A stretch of 37,954 bases of DNA from Planctomycetales bacterium (GTDB taxonomy: Bacteria > Planctomycetota > Planctomycetia > Pirellulales > Lacipirellulaceae). Location: NCBI GenBank assembly GCA_020427145.1, contig JAGQOU010000062.1, positions 1-37,954 of the forward strand, given 5' to 3'. Made by a program: the position numbers and the translations under genes. This document shows, in pieces, positions 7,978 to 18,800 of this stretch; within the stretch, counting starts at the first letter, position 1, and each line of letters starts with the position of its first letter. The notes below the pieces were generated by a model. That model saw only the letters and a list, made by a program, of their open reading frames with translations, was not told the DNA's origin and did no database searches.

Positions 7978-9189
7978 ATGGAATCTCAAAAGCTCAACGC
8001 CGCGATTGTCGGACTTGGATTCGGCGCCGAATTCATCCCAATCTACCAGCGGCATCGCGATGTAAATATTCACGCGGTGTGTCGCCGCAATGAGAGCGAA
8101 CTCCACAAAATCGGCGACGCGTTCGGCGTCGCCAACCGCTACACGAACTACCGCGACGTGCTCGCTGATCCCCAGGTCGATTTCGTCCACATCAACAGTC
8201 CGATTCCCGATCACGCCTGGATGAGCATCGAGGCCTTGCGGGCCGGCAAGCACGTCATGTGTACGGTGCCGATGGCGACGACGATCGACGAGTGTCGGCA
8301 GATTTGCCAACTCGTCGGGGAAACGGGCCTGAAATACATGATGGCCGAGACCGTGGTTTACAGCCGCGAGTTCCTCTTCATCAAGGACATGTACCAGCGG
8401 GGCGAGTTTGGCAAGATCCAGTATTTGCAGGCCTCCCATCCCCAGGACATGGACGGCTGGCCCGCTTACTGGGAGCGGATGATTCCGATGCACTACGCGA
8501 CGCACGTGGTGAGCCCCGTGCTGGGGCTCATGGACAGCCGCGCCGATTACGTGTCCTGTTTCGGTTCCGGCGCCGTGCGAGACGATATCCGCGAGAAGTC
8601 GGGCAATCCGTTCGCAGTCCAGTCGTGCCACATCAAGCTTGCCGACAGCGACGTCGCGGCCCACGTTTGGCGGTTCTTGTATGACACGGCCCGACAATAT
8701 CGAGAGAGTTTCGACGTCTACGGTTCGGAGAAGTCGTTTGAATGGACCCTCGTCGAGGGAGAATCGCACGTCCTGCACACGGCGAAGCGTCCGGAGCACG
8801 AGATTCCCGAGAGAATCGAAATCCCCGACTTTGCCCATTTGTTGCCGGAAGAGATTCAACCGTTCACCCGTTCGATCGTTGACGCCGATCACCTTTCATT
8901 TCTCCAGGGCGCCGGGCACGGCGGGTCGCATCCGCACCTCGTCAATGAGTTTGTTTCAGCGGTGAGAGACGACCGCGAGCCGTGGCCGAACGCGACGACC
9001 AGCGCCAACTGGACGTGTGTTGGGATCCTGGCCCATGAGTCGGCCATGCAGGGCGGAGCGATCATAGGGTTGCCGGAATTCACGAAGGCGCCATCCTTTC
9101 GGTATGATGGCGCTGAAGGGGTTGGCGCCCCGCGCGTCTCCACAGGGGACAGGGTTCACAGCCCTCGCACTGTCCGACTCTCCGACTGA
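7978..9189 (+). CDS. Gfo/Idh/MocA family oxidoreductase
   Basis: An NAD(P)-dependent sugar-type oxidoreductase of 403 residues. The N-terminal Rossmann fold starts at AAIVGLGFGAEFIP and continues with the family region VHINSPIPDHAWMSIEALRA, then GKHVMCTVPMA, where the family's usual EKP element reads CTVPMA. The alpha/beta C-terminal domain (about 130-360) includes a Met/His-rich stretch (ERMIPMHYATH) in the position of the family's substrate/metal site. The ATG at 7978 is preferred over an in-frame TTG 18 bases upstream. It has no signal peptide and is probably cytoplasmic. It is followed after 43 bases by the FG-GAP/heme/DUF1080 fusion gene, suggesting an operon for sugar or 3-keto-glycoside metabolism under the divergent XylR-like regulator. 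The exact substrate is unknown. Confidence 0.93.
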   Translation: MESQKLNAAIVGLGFGAEFIPIYQRHRDVNIHAVCRRNESELHKIGDAFGVANRYTNYRDVLADPQVDFVHINSPIPDHAWMSIEALRAGKHVMCTVPMATTIDECRQICQLVGETGLKYMMAETVVYSREFLFIKDMYQRGEFGKIQYLQASHPQDMDGWPAYWERMIPMHYATHVVSPVLGLMDSRADYVSCFGSGAVRDDIREKSGNPFAVQSCHIKLADSDVAAHVWRFLYDTARQYRESFDVYGSEKSFEWTLVEGESHVLHTAKRPEHEIPERIEIPDFAHLLPEEIQPFTRSIVDADHLSFLQGAGHGGSHPHLVNEFVSAVRDDREPWPNATTSANWTCVGILAHESAMQGGAIIGLPEFTKAPSFRYDGAEGVGAPRVSTGDRVHSPRTVRLSD

Positions 9190-9232
9190 TCCACGCCTGA
9201 GTGACGCCGCAGGCAGCCAGGGATTCCACTCC

Positions 9233-12200
9233 ATGATCGCTTATCGTTTCGTCGCGGCAGTCGCCCTTGCCGCGACGGTCGCGGGTTCTACCTGGGCCGA
9301 CGCTCCGTCTCGGATTCACACGTTCAAACGCGTGCAACTCTCGCCGGAGTTTGTCGCCGAGGGCGCCGCTGTCGGGGACCTCAACGGAGACGGTCGCCTC
9401 GACCTGGTTGCCGGGCCGTATTGGTATCCGGGGCCTGAGTATCTCGAACGGCACGAGATCTATCCGCCCAAGTCGTTCGATATCAACGGCTACTCGGACA
9501 ACTTTGTCGCGCACGTCGCCGACTTCAATGCTGACGGTCGGCAGGACGTGTTCGTTGTCGGGTTTCCCGGCGAGGAGGCGGCGTGGTTCGAGAATCCTGG
9601 CGATGCGGGCGGTTCGTGGCCGCGGCACATGGCTCTCGGCGTCGTCGACAATGAGTCGCCGCTGTTGTGCAATCTGACCGGCGACGGCCTGCCGGAGTTG
9701 GTATGCATGTCTCAGGGGCGGCTCGGATACGCGGAGATCAACGCCGATCAACCGGGCGAACCGTGGATCTTCCATCCCGTTTCGCCCGATCGAGGATACG
9801 GTCGTTTCACTCACGGCTTGGGGGCGGGCGACGTCAACGGCGACGGGCGTCTCGACTTCCTCGAAACGGACGGCTGGTGGGAACAGCCAGCCGACTTGTC
9901 CGCGGGAGGCGCGTGGGAGTTTCACGCGGTGAAGTTCGCCGACGCTGGCGGCGCTCAAATGTTTGCTTACGACGTCGATGGCGACGGCGACAACGACGTC
10001 ATCTCGAGTCGCAACGCCCATGCGTACGGTTTGGCATGGTACGAGCAGGTTGCCGAGAATGGCGAAATCAAGTTTCTGCCGCACTTGATCATGGGTGAGA
10101 CGCCGGCCGAGAACCGTTACGGCGTCGCCTTTTCCGAACTCCATGCGTTGGAATTGGCCGACGTCGACGGCGACGGGATCCGCGATATCGTTACCGGCAA
10201 GCGCTTCTGGGCGCACCAGGAGCATGACCCGGGGGCGCTTGACCCGGCCGTGCTGTACTGGTTCCAAACGGTTCGCGGGCCCGAGGGCGTCGACTTCGTG
10301 CCCCATCAAATCGATGTCAACTCCGGCGTGGGAACGCAATTCACGGTGGTCGACGTCGACGACGACAACTTGCCGGACGTGTTCACGAGCAGCAAGAAAG
10401 GGACCTTTCTCCAACGACACTATGTTCGCGAAGTCACCTCGGAGCAGTGGAAGGCAGCGCAGCCTCAACCGACGAAAGTCGCCCCGTCGCCGGAGCCCTC
10501 GGAATTCGGCGCGCTGGCCGCTGACGGCCGTTGGCTGAACCTTGATTTTGAGAAGGGCGATTTGACGGATTGGACGGCGACCGGAGATGCGTTTCAAGGT
10601 CAGCCCGTCTGGGGCGATACGGTTCACTCGCGTCGTAGCGACAGCATGAGCGGGCATAGCGGCGATCGCTGGATCGGCACCTATGAAGTTGCCGGCGACA
10701 AGCCGCAAGGAACGCTCACATCCGCGGCGTTTGAGATCACGCACCCCTTTGTCAGTTTTTACGTTGGCGGCGGGGCGTCGACTGCGACTCGCGTTGAGTT
10801 GGTCAACGAGCAGACCGGCGAAGTGCTGCTCAGCGCCAGCGGCCACGACGCAGAGCAAATGCGTCCCGTTTCGTTTGACGTGTCCAAACACGTTGGCGAG
10901 ACGGTCGTGCTGCGGATTATTGATGAGAACAGCGGCCCCTGGGGGCATATCAACTTCGATCAGTTTCGCTTCCACGAGTCCAAACCTCAGATTTCGGCGT
11001 TGAAATCGAGGATCCTGCAACTCGATGAGTACCCCTTCGCCGGGCTGGCGGCCGAGAAGGCCGCGGCCGCGATGAAATTGCCGGAGGGATTCACCGCGTC
11101 GGTGTTCGCTGCGGAGCCGGACGTCAAACAACCGATCGCGATGGCGCTCGACGATCGGGGACGGGTTTGGATTGCCGAGGCGTACGAGTACCCGCAACGC
11201 GCGCCGGAAGGGCAAGGCCGCGATCGCATTCTTATCTTCGCCGATCATGACGGAGACGGCCGATTCGACGAGCGAAAGGTGTTCGCCGAGGGGTTGAACC
11301 TGGTGAGTGGCCTTGAGGTCGGTTTCGGCGGGGTGTGGGTCGGCGCTGCGCCTTATCTGCAATTCATCCCCGACCGCAACGGCGACGACGTCCCCGACGG
11401 TCCGCCGGAGATCCTGCTGGACGGCTGGGGCTACCACGACACTCACGAAACGCTCAACGCGTTCACGTGGGGACCCGATGGATGGCTCTATGGTTGCCAC
11501 GGCGTCTTCACGCACTCGCTGGTCGGCAAGCCGGGCGCGGCGGCGAGCGAGAGAACGCCGCTCAACGCAGCCATCTGGCGATACCACCCGACGCGACATG
11601 TGTTCGAGGTGTTTGCCAACGGCACGAGCAATCCGTGGGGCGTTGACTTCACGGAACGCGGTGAGGCCGTTTGCACCGCGTGCGTCATTCCTCACTTGTT
11701 TCACATCATTCAAGGCGCTCGCTACCACCGGCAGGCGGGGGCTCATTTCAATCCGTACACGTTCGACGACATCAAGACCATTGCCGATCACCGCCATTAC
11801 TTGGGCGATACACCTCACAGCGGCAACGAGAAGTCGGACAGTGCGGGCGGGGGGCACGCGCACGCCGGCGCCATGATTTACCTCGGCGGCGCCTGGCCCG
11901 AAAAGTACCGCGGCCAGATCTTTATGAACAACATTCACGGCCAGCGGCTCAACATGGATGTGCTCGAACCGCAGGGTTCGGGGCTGGTGGGGCGCCACGG
12001 GCCTGACTTCCTGCTGACGCAGGATCGGGCGTCGCAGATGCTCAATTTCCGCTACGGACCGGACGGGCAAGTGTTCGTGATCGATTGGTACGACATGCAG
12101 GCCTGCCACGACGGCAATGCCGATGCGCATGATCGCAGCAACGGCCGCATCTACAAGATTCAATACGGTCGCCAGGAATCGCCGACGGTTGATTTGGCCA

Positions 12201-14467
12201 AACGAAGCGACGATGAACTCGTCGAAGAAGTTCTTAATCCCAACGATTGGTACGTCCGCCACGCGCGCCGATTGCTTCAAGAACGCGCGGTCATCGGGGC
12301 GATCGCCGAATCGGCCGTGGCGCGACTACGCAGTCTGGCCGTCGACCATGCGGATGAGACGCGCCGCTTGCGGGCGCTGTGGGCGCTGCATGTGACGAAT
12401 AATTTGGATGCGGAGCTGATCGCCGGGCGTCTCGGCGACGCCAGTCCTTACGTGCGGGCATGGACGATTCAACTCGCCCTGGATCGGCCCACGGTGGAGG
12501 CGGCGGCTTTGTTGCCGCAACTCGTCGCGCTGGCCGAGAGCGACCCTTCGCCGACCGTGCGATTGGCGCTCGCCTCGGCATTGCAGCGAGTACCGCTCCA
12601 GGACCGGTGGGAGATGCTCGACGCCTTGCTTGCCCGCGGCGAGGACGCCGCCGACCATAATCTCCCGCTCATGTATTGGTATGCTGCGGAACCGCTGGCA
12701 GCGGTCGACCCGTCGCGCGCGCTGCACCTCGCGATGAAGCATGCCGACGCAATGCCCCGCGTGCGGGGGTTTATGATCCAACGGATCGGGGCTATCGACT
12801 CGGACGAAGCCCGCGAGGTGCTGATCAAAGCCTTGGCTGACGCCCCCAACCGGGACGCGCAACTGGTGATTTTCGAGGGACTGCGGGCGGCGCTCAAAGG
12901 GCGACGGAACATCGCCGCCCCTGCCGGATGGAAAGCGACCTACCAGAAGCTCGCCGCCGCCGACGAAGTCGTGCGAAACCAGGCAACGGCTTTGGGAGTC
13001 ACGTTCGGAGACGCCCAGGCGATGCAAGACTTCCGCGAGCTTGTCATATCTACTGACGCCAGCCTTGACGCGCGCCGGAATGCCATTGAATCGTTGCTTG
13101 AGGCGAATGACCCCGCGTTGGTCGCGACGTTGTATGACCTGCTGTCCGATTCCGAATTGCGAGCCGTTGCGATCACCGGCTTGGCGCGCTACGACTCCGC
13201 GGAGACGCCTGAAAGGTTGCTGGCCGTTTACGAGTCGCTGCCACTTGCGGAGAAGCGCCAGGCTCTAGCGACGCTGACCTCACGGCCTCCCTACGGGATG
13301 GCCCTCCTGGAAGCGATCGCCGAGGGGCGAGTTCCCCGAATCGATCTCTCGGCGGATCTTGCACGGCAACTCGTCAACCTGCAGAACGACGAGGTCGCCG
13401 CAAAGCTCACGGAAGTCTGGGGCAGCATCAGGACGTCGCCCGAAGATAAGCTGGCCCAGATCGATCGTTACCGTCAGATGGTCACGTCCGCAGCGACGGA
13501 CGAAGCCGACCCCATTGTGGGGCGGGCCGTTTTTACTCGCACATGCCAAGCCTGCCACACGCTGTACGGCGTTGGCAACACGATCGGTCCCGACCTCACG
13601 GGGTCGAACCGCTCGAATCTCGACTACTTGCTCGACAACATCGTGGATCCCAGTGCGCTGATCAGCAAGGAATACCAGACGACGGTCATTTTGACGGATA
13701 GCGGGCGGGTGTTCAGCGGGGTCGTCTCCGCCGAAGACGATCATTCCGTTTCGCTGAAGAACGCGACCGAATCGATCGTCATCCCCAAAGAGGAGATCGA
13801 CGAGCGTTCGCTAAGCGAGCTGTCGCTGATGCCGGAGAACCAGCTGCAGCAGTTTACGCCCGCGGAAGTCGTTGCGCTGATCGCGTACCTGCGGGGCCGG
13901 TCGCAGGCCCCCCTGTTGATGACGGCCGACGGGGCGCCGCCGTTGTTCAACGAAACGGACCTCGCCGGTTGGCATGGCGACGAAACGCTTTGGTCGGTCG
14001 AAGACGGCGAGATCGTCGGGCGCAGCTCGACTGTCCTTGATCGCAATGCGTTTCTGGTGAGCGAGTTGGCCGCCGATGACTTTGAATTGACGCTGGATGT
14101 GAAACTCGTCAACGACGTCGGCAATAGCGGTATTCAGTTCCGCAGCCGCCAGACAGATGACGGCGACATGGCGGGGGACCAGGCTGACATCGGCCCTGGT
14201 TGGTGGGGCAAGCTCTACGAAGAGCACGGCCGCGAATTGCTGTGGCCGAAATCCGGCGAAGATTGCGTGCGACGAGGCGAGTGGAATACGTACGTCATCC
14301 GCGCCGAAGGAAGCCGCATCCGCACGTGGATCAACGACCAACTGTGCGTCGATCTCGACGATCCTGCGGGACAGCGTCGAGGCGTGTTCGCCCTCCAGCT
14401 CCACGCGGGCGAGCCGACCGAGGTGCGCTTTCGGAATCTCTCGCTGAAGGCGATTTCGTCGGAATAG
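9233..14467 (+). CDS. FG-GAP / PVC-type dehydrogenase / HEAT / CxxCH heme / DUF1080 fusion protein
   Basis: A 1744-residue exported multidomain protein. The ATG at 9233 has AGGGA nine bases upstream and begins a signal peptide ending near STWADA. Domains in order: seven FG-GAP/VCBS calcium-loop repeats (about 40-390, e.g. GDLNGDGRLDLVAG); a beta-sandwich with a LDFEKGDLTDW start, like modules in GH32-type proteins (about 433-585); the PVC-type dehydrogenase beta-propeller (about 614-980, starting LPEGFTASVFAAEPDV); HEAT-like helices (about 1000-1420); a planctomycetal cytochrome c domain with CQACH at 1438-1442 and a candidate axial Met at 1533 (LSLMPENQ); and DUF1080 (about 1568-1740, LFNETDLAGW, GNSGIQFRS). 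It is probably periplasmic, with heme-linked electron transfer. DUF1080 members act as 3-keto-glycoside hydrolases or lyases (family knowledge), which fits the adjacent oxidoreductase. The exact substrate is unknown. Confidence 0.93.
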   Translation: MIAYRFVAAVALAATVAGSTWADAPSRIHTFKRVQLSPEFVAEGAAVGDLNGDGRLDLVAGPYWYPGPEYLERHEIYPPKSFDINGYSDNFVAHVADFNADGRQDVFVVGFPGEEAAWFENPGDAGGSWPRHMALGVVDNESPLLCNLTGDGLPELVCMSQGRLGYAEINADQPGEPWIFHPVSPDRGYGRFTHGLGAGDVNGDGRLDFLETDGWWEQPADLSAGGAWEFHAVKFADAGGAQMFAYDVDGDGDNDVISSRNAHAYGLAWYEQVAENGEIKFLPHLIMGETPAENRYGVAFSELHALELADVDGDGIRDIVTGKRFWAHQEHDPGALDPAVLYWFQTVRGPEGVDFVPHQIDVNSGVGTQFTVVDVDDDNLPDVFTSSKKGTFLQRHYVREVTSEQWKAAQPQPTKVAPSPEPSEFGALAADGRWLNLDFEKGDLTDWTATGDAFQGQPVWGDTVHSRRSDSMSGHSGDRWIGTYEVAGDKPQGTLTSAAFEITHPFVSFYVGGGASTATRVELVNEQTGEVLLSASGHDAEQMRPVSFDVSKHVGETVVLRIIDENSGPWGHINFDQFRFHESKPQISALKSRILQLDEYPFAGLAAEKAAAAMKLPEGFTASVFAAEPDVKQPIAMALDDRGRVWIAEAYEYPQRAPEGQGRDRILIFADHDGDGRFDERKVFAEGLNLVSGLEVGFGGVWVGAAPYLQFIPDRNGDDVPDGPPEILLDGWGYHDTHETLNAFTWGPDGWLYGCHGVFTHSLVGKPGAAASERTPLNAAIWRYHPTRHVFEVFANGTSNPWGVDFTERGEAVCTACVIPHLFHIIQGARYHRQAGAHFNPYTFDDIKTIADHRHYLGDTPHSGNEKSDSAGGGHAHAGAMIYLGGAWPEKYRGQIFMNNIHGQRLNMDVLEPQGSGLVGRHGPDFLLTQDRASQMLNFRYGPDGQVFVIDWYDMQACHDGNADAHDRSNGRIYKIQYGRQESPTVDLAKRSDDELVEEVLNPNDWYVRHARRLLQERAVIGAIAESAVARLRSLAVDHADETRRLRALWALHVTNNLDAELIAGRLGDASPYVRAWTIQLALDRPTVEAAALLPQLVALAESDPSPTVRLALASALQRVPLQDRWEMLDALLARGEDAADHNLPLMYWYAAEPLAAVDPSRALHLAMKHADAMPRVRGFMIQRIGAIDSDEAREVLIKALADAPNRDAQLVIFEGLRAALKGRRNIAAPAGWKATYQKLAAADEVVRNQATALGVTFGDAQAMQDFRELVISTDASLDARRNAIESLLEANDPALVATLYDLLSDSELRAVAITGLARYDSAETPERLLAVYESLPLAEKRQALATLTSRPPYGMALLEAIAEGRVPRIDLSADLARQLVNLQNDEVAAKLTEVWGSIRTSPEDKLAQIDRYRQMVTSAATDEADPIVGRAVFTRTCQACHTLYGVGNTIGPDLTGSNRSNLDYLLDNIVDPSALISKEYQTTVILTDSGRVFSGVVSAEDDHSVSLKNATESIVIPKEEIDERSLSELSLMPENQLQQFTPAEVVALIAYLRGRSQAPLLMTADGAPPLFNETDLAGWHGDETLWSVEDGEIVGRSSTVLDRNAFLVSELAADDFELTLDVKLVNDVGNSGIQFRSRQTDDGDMAGDQADIGPGWWGKLYEEHGRELLWPKSGEDCVRRGEWNTYVIRAEGSRIRTWINDQLCVDLDDPAGQRRGVFALQLHAGEPTEVRFRNLSLKAISSE

Positions 14468-14548
14468 AGCACCGCCCGTGGCCCCCGATCGGCCCAGAGT
14501 GGCGATCGACTTCACCTGGGGCAGCGCCCGCTCTGGCGCCCTGAACAG

Positions 14549-14564
14549 GTCGTCGTGCGACGAC
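14549..14564 (+). terminator. Short hairpin after the fusion gene
   Basis: GTCGTC-GTGC-GACGAC lies 82 bases past the fusion gene stop, followed 13 bases later by a short TTTT run. It is a weak intrinsic terminator candidate. If real, it would separate the phosphodiesterase gene from the upstream operon. Confidence 0.3.
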
Positions 14565-14706
14565 GCGGTTCGAACGGTTTTGTACGACATCAACCCTGAC
14601 GTGCATCGTCTCAACGGAGTTCGCTACAATGGCGAAACGGCTCCGTCACAAGCGGTGGCTGATCACCTCTCGAACCATCAGCGAATCGCAAACCGAGGCG
14701 CTTTCA

Positions 14707-15612
14707 ATGTGCATGTGGGCACGTCCCGTAATCCTGGGCTGGAGCATATGCGTGTGGTTGTGTTCCGCGTCGACGTTGCACGCCCAGGCCTTGATCGTGG
14801 CTCACCGAGGCGCGTCGCGCGATGCGCCGGAAAATACGCTCGCCAGCTTCACCCTGGCGTGGGAACAGCAAGCCGACGCGATCGAAGGAGACTTCTACCT
14901 TACCCGCGACCGACGGATTGTCTGCATCCATGACGCGACGACCGAACGGGTTTCCTCGGTCAACCTGCCTGTTGCCCAATGCACGCTGGACGATCTGCGG
15001 CAATTGGACGTTGGCAGCTGGAAGGCGGCCGGGTTCGCTGGAGCGAAGATTCCCACCTTGCCCGAGGTGTTGGACTGTGTGCCCAAGAGCAAGCAGGTAT
15101 TTATCGAGATCAAGTGCGGCCCGGAGATCATTCCAACGCTGCAGACTGATCTGCAAGCGTCCTCATTACAGCCGGACCAAACCGCCATCATTTCCTTCAA
15201 TGCGGAAGTGATCGAGGCCGCTAAACGAGCCATGCCCGAGCGACCGGCATACTGGCTTGTCAAGTTTGACAAGGACGAATCGACCGGTCGTTGGCTACCG
15301 ACCTGCGACAAAGTGATCCATACAGCGAGTCGAATTGGCGCCGACGGGGTCGATTTGGCGGGTGACGTCGAAGCCGTCGATCAGGCGTTCGTCTCCCGCT
15401 GCGGTCAAGCGGGTTTGAGCGTGCATGTGTGGACGATCGACGACGTCCGCCGAGCGGAGCAATTTCAGCGTCTTGGCGTCGATTCGATCACGACCAATCG
15501 ACCGCGCGAACTGCGCAAAGCCCTGTCCAAGCCGTCCCCGCTGCCGGCGCCAGTTCCAACTTTGCATCCGGTTGCCCAGCCGACAAATTCGTCCGGTGCG
15601 ACTCCCCGCTGA
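14707..15612 (+). CDS. Glycerophosphodiester phosphodiesterase family protein
   Basis: Exported GDPD-type TIM-barrel hydrolase of 301 residues that would cleave glycerophosphodiesters to glycerol-3-phosphate and an alcohol. A signal peptide precedes residue 28 (CVWLCSASTLHAQA). Catalytic landmarks are present: HRG at 33-35 followed by PENT, metal ligands Glu60 and Asp62 (IEGDFYLT), HD at 75-76, and EIKCG for the later Glu. The late VWTIDD segment matches the family's usual VWTVN region. The tail of about 20 residues is proline-rich. The ATG at 14707 is chosen over one at 14629 because it starts the signal peptide and has GAGG eight bases upstream. It lies 239 bases after the fusion gene on the same strand. 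A periplasmic location is inferred. Confidence 0.93.
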   Translation: MCMWARPVILGWSICVWLCSASTLHAQALIVAHRGASRDAPENTLASFTLAWEQQADAIEGDFYLTRDRRIVCIHDATTERVSSVNLPVAQCTLDDLRQLDVGSWKAAGFAGAKIPTLPEVLDCVPKSKQVFIEIKCGPEIIPTLQTDLQASSLQPDQTAIISFNAEVIEAAKRAMPERPAYWLVKFDKDESTGRWLPTCDKVIHTASRIGADGVDLAGDVEAVDQAFVSRCGQAGLSVHVWTIDDVRRAEQFQRLGVDSITTNRPRELRKALSKPSPLPAPVPTLHPVAQPTNSSGATPR

Positions 15613-15864
15613 GCGGCGTACTCGCGATGCGCTGGCGGCTGGAATCTCGCCGAGGTTGAACCAGGGACGACCGCCGAAGTGTTTGGCTCAATAGGAATCC
15701 GAATGTCCGCAGCCACTCGCTGTGCTGATGTTGCTGACCGCCATCGGCGGCGCCGAGAGACGTTCTGGCAGTCCGGCGGCTGTCGCCATTCCTTCTGTGG
15801 GAAAGGAGCCGATAGCGGCGCGACTCGAAGCAGGAACTCGTTGACCTCTTTGCGGTGGGAAGAC

Positions 15865-18800
15865 TCAGCTTCGCCGCCACGCCTTGGGGATCGACGCCTG
15901 TAGACGCCCGTGGAACTCAGACGTGATCGGCAGCGCGGGACCGTCATCGTGCTGATGCGGGCCATCGGCGCGGGTGCGGCGGTGTTGGGCCGTCGATTCA
16001 GCGACGGCGGAGATTGCCGCATCGCTCCAAACACGGCCTGGCGAGCGCGCTTGCCAACGGGGCGTCGATTCGCCGTACAGCGACTCGATGGCGTAGTCGC
16101 GCTGCACTGTAATCTCCGCCGCCGCGGGGGACGATTCGAAATCGACGTTCGGCGAGTTGAGGCTCATCAGCAGTGCAGCGCCCAATTCGGTTGACGCCGG
16201 TTCGTCGTCCGTCGCAACGAGCGCGGCTACGGTGAGCGGTTGAGAGGCGGCCGTGGCAAGTTCGACGGACGCCGCGCCGCTGCCGAAGTGGCTGGCCCAC
16301 ACGGCCAGGTCGCCGCCGCCGATCGTGCCGTCGCCGTCGCCATCGGCGCCTTCGAACGTGCCGGGCGTCACATTGGCGCCATACGAACGCTGCCACAGCA
16401 GGAAGTCGCCGCCGTTGACCACGCCGCTGCGATCATAGTCGCCGGGGTCGACGTAACCGACGGCGCCAGGCGACGCCGGGCTGGCGGTCCAACTTGTCGC
16501 CAGATCGCCGAAGGCTCCCGGGGCGGTGCGCGTGAGCGACTGCCCGGTCCCCGCGGCCGCGGTCGGCCAGGGCGACTGGCTGTCGTAGGTCACGCGATCG
16601 ACGAGTTGATAAACAGGTCCCGGCTCTCCCGCGGGCGGGACGGCGGGGGCCAGCAACTTCACTTCCGCGCCAGAGTCGTCGAGTGACGTCGTGTACGGAC
16701 CGTACAACGCGACCGAAGCGCTCAGCCCGTAGTGAGCCCGGAATTGGGCGGAGAGCGTGGGGTTGGGCGGGTTGAAATTTACCAGCAACAGAGTCTGGCC
16801 GGCGGCCAACATCGTGCCGGGGGCGAACGCCGCAGCGATGCCGCCGCCGAGCGTCCATCCGCTGAGATCAACCGTCGCGGCGCCGGCGTTGTACAGCTCA
16901 ACGTACTCCAGCTGCGTCTGTGTGATGACCGACCCGCCGGCGGGCGGGGTCGGGGCGTATTGCACTTCGCTGATGACAATGTCGGAGGCGCGGTGAGCTC
17001 CGTTAGACGATCCCAGTGAGGGGCTGGCCAGCGGGAAGAGTCCGTATCCCGTTGCGCCATTCGGAACGCGTCCCAGCGTGACGCCGGGCGCCGACGCGTC
17101 GAATTGCACCACGTCGGCAAAGCGAATCGGCTTGCCGTTGGCGGCTGCGGCTAGCAAGTACACCTCGTCGCCGCCGGAGCTGAGGGCGAAATCGTTCGGG
17201 TTGGCGCCGCCGCCGGAATTGAATTGCGACTCGGTCAGCAGCGCAAACCCGCCCGCGGCGATCATCGTGCCGCCGGGGATTTGATACTTCAGTAAACTCA
17301 ACGCGGCGTCGGACACCCACCAGCCGGACAGGTCGACCGTGGCGCCCGAGGTGTTGATCAACTCGATCGCGTCGTTGCCGCCGACCAGGGGGTTGGCGTC
17401 CACCTCGTTCACCAGCACGTCGATCGTGGTCAGCGGCGGCGCGGCCGGCGTGCCGTTGAAGGCAACGCTCGCCTGCCAGTTCGCCGGGTCGTTGTAGTCG
17501 CCGTCGAAATCGATCGGTTCGAGCGACGAGCCGCGCCCGTCGGTGCGTACGAACCAATCGTCGCTGTAGGTGAATTGTTGGATGACCGAACCGTCGCTGC
17601 CGAGCAGGATGAGCTCCTCGCCGCTGTTTTTCAGGGCGCCGGTCCACTCGCCAGCGATCGGCAAACCGTTGCCGTAGCGCGACTTGAAATTGCCCGAGTC
17701 CTCCACGACCAGAATCCGTTGTCCTGGCAGCAATGTGGAACTGGGGAAGACGAATGTCACCCCGCCCGCCAGCTGCACGCCGGTCAGATCGATCACTTCA
17801 GTCGCGCTCGTGTTGATCAGTTCGAGGAATTCGAACTCCTCCGCGTCGACCGGATCGTCGCCATACTGCGGCAGCGCCGCGTAAGGGTTGTAGTGCAGTT
17901 CGGAGATGCGGAGGTGATCCTTCGCCAGTTGCACGTTGTCCGCAGCGGTGGGAGTGAACGTGATGGCGTCGGACCAGTGGCTCCACCGTCCCGTATTGTC
18001 CTGGAATCGCACGCGGGCGCGGTGCGTGGCCCCAGGGGTGACCGCCGTGGCGAGCGGAGCGATCGTCGTGCTGTACGCGGTCAGCGGGCCGGAGTCCCAG
18101 CTGGAGGTCCACTCGTCCAGGAATTTCTCATTGGGGTCGAGTCCCGCGGACACGTCGGAGACTTCGGAGATTCGCCACTGCATGGCGCCAAAGGTGTTTG
18201 CGCCCTGCGGGTCGGCGAATGCGGTGGTTTGGAACGCCAGTTGATTCGCCGCCATGCCCGGATCGCCGACATACGTAATGGTCGGCGTGTTGGGAATGAG
18301 CGCTTCCTCGCCGGAGGCCGTCAGCACGCTGTCCAAGTAGGCCGCGCGGCCGCCGGGGCCGACGCTGCCGGTCGTGGCGTCGCCGCCGTACGGCCACACA
18401 CCGCCGGTGAAGGCGAACGCCATCATATCTTCGACGAGATTAGACAGGGAAACGATCCCAGCCCCCGAGAGTCCGTTGTAGTTCCCGGCATCGGCCGGCG
18501 CGCCTTGCCAACGGGCGCGATCGGCGGCCTCCAGCGGCAAAATGTTCGAGACCAACTCCTCAATCATGCCCCGCAACTGATTGGGCTGCCAAATCAGGTC
18601 CCGCAATTCGCGCAGCGTATTGTAGTACTCCGGCTTAATCAGCGAGTCGGCGTAGCTGGAGTCGTTGTTGTCGAAGACGGCGTCGTAAACCAGATCCTTG
18701 CCCGAATTCCAGGTGGGCCCCCAAGTGGCGTCGGTATCCCAAAACAGCAGCCACAGCTTGCCCAGGTTGTCGTTTTCCGGGGTGTAGTCCGGTTCAAAAT

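Noticed and set aside
9080..12280. A very long minus-strand open frame (over 1000 codons) opposite the FG-GAP/heme/DUF1080 gene
   Set aside because: Its translation is Arg/Val/His-rich with no recognisable domain, whereas the plus-strand frame has clear domains. It is an antisense shadow caused by high GC in third positions.
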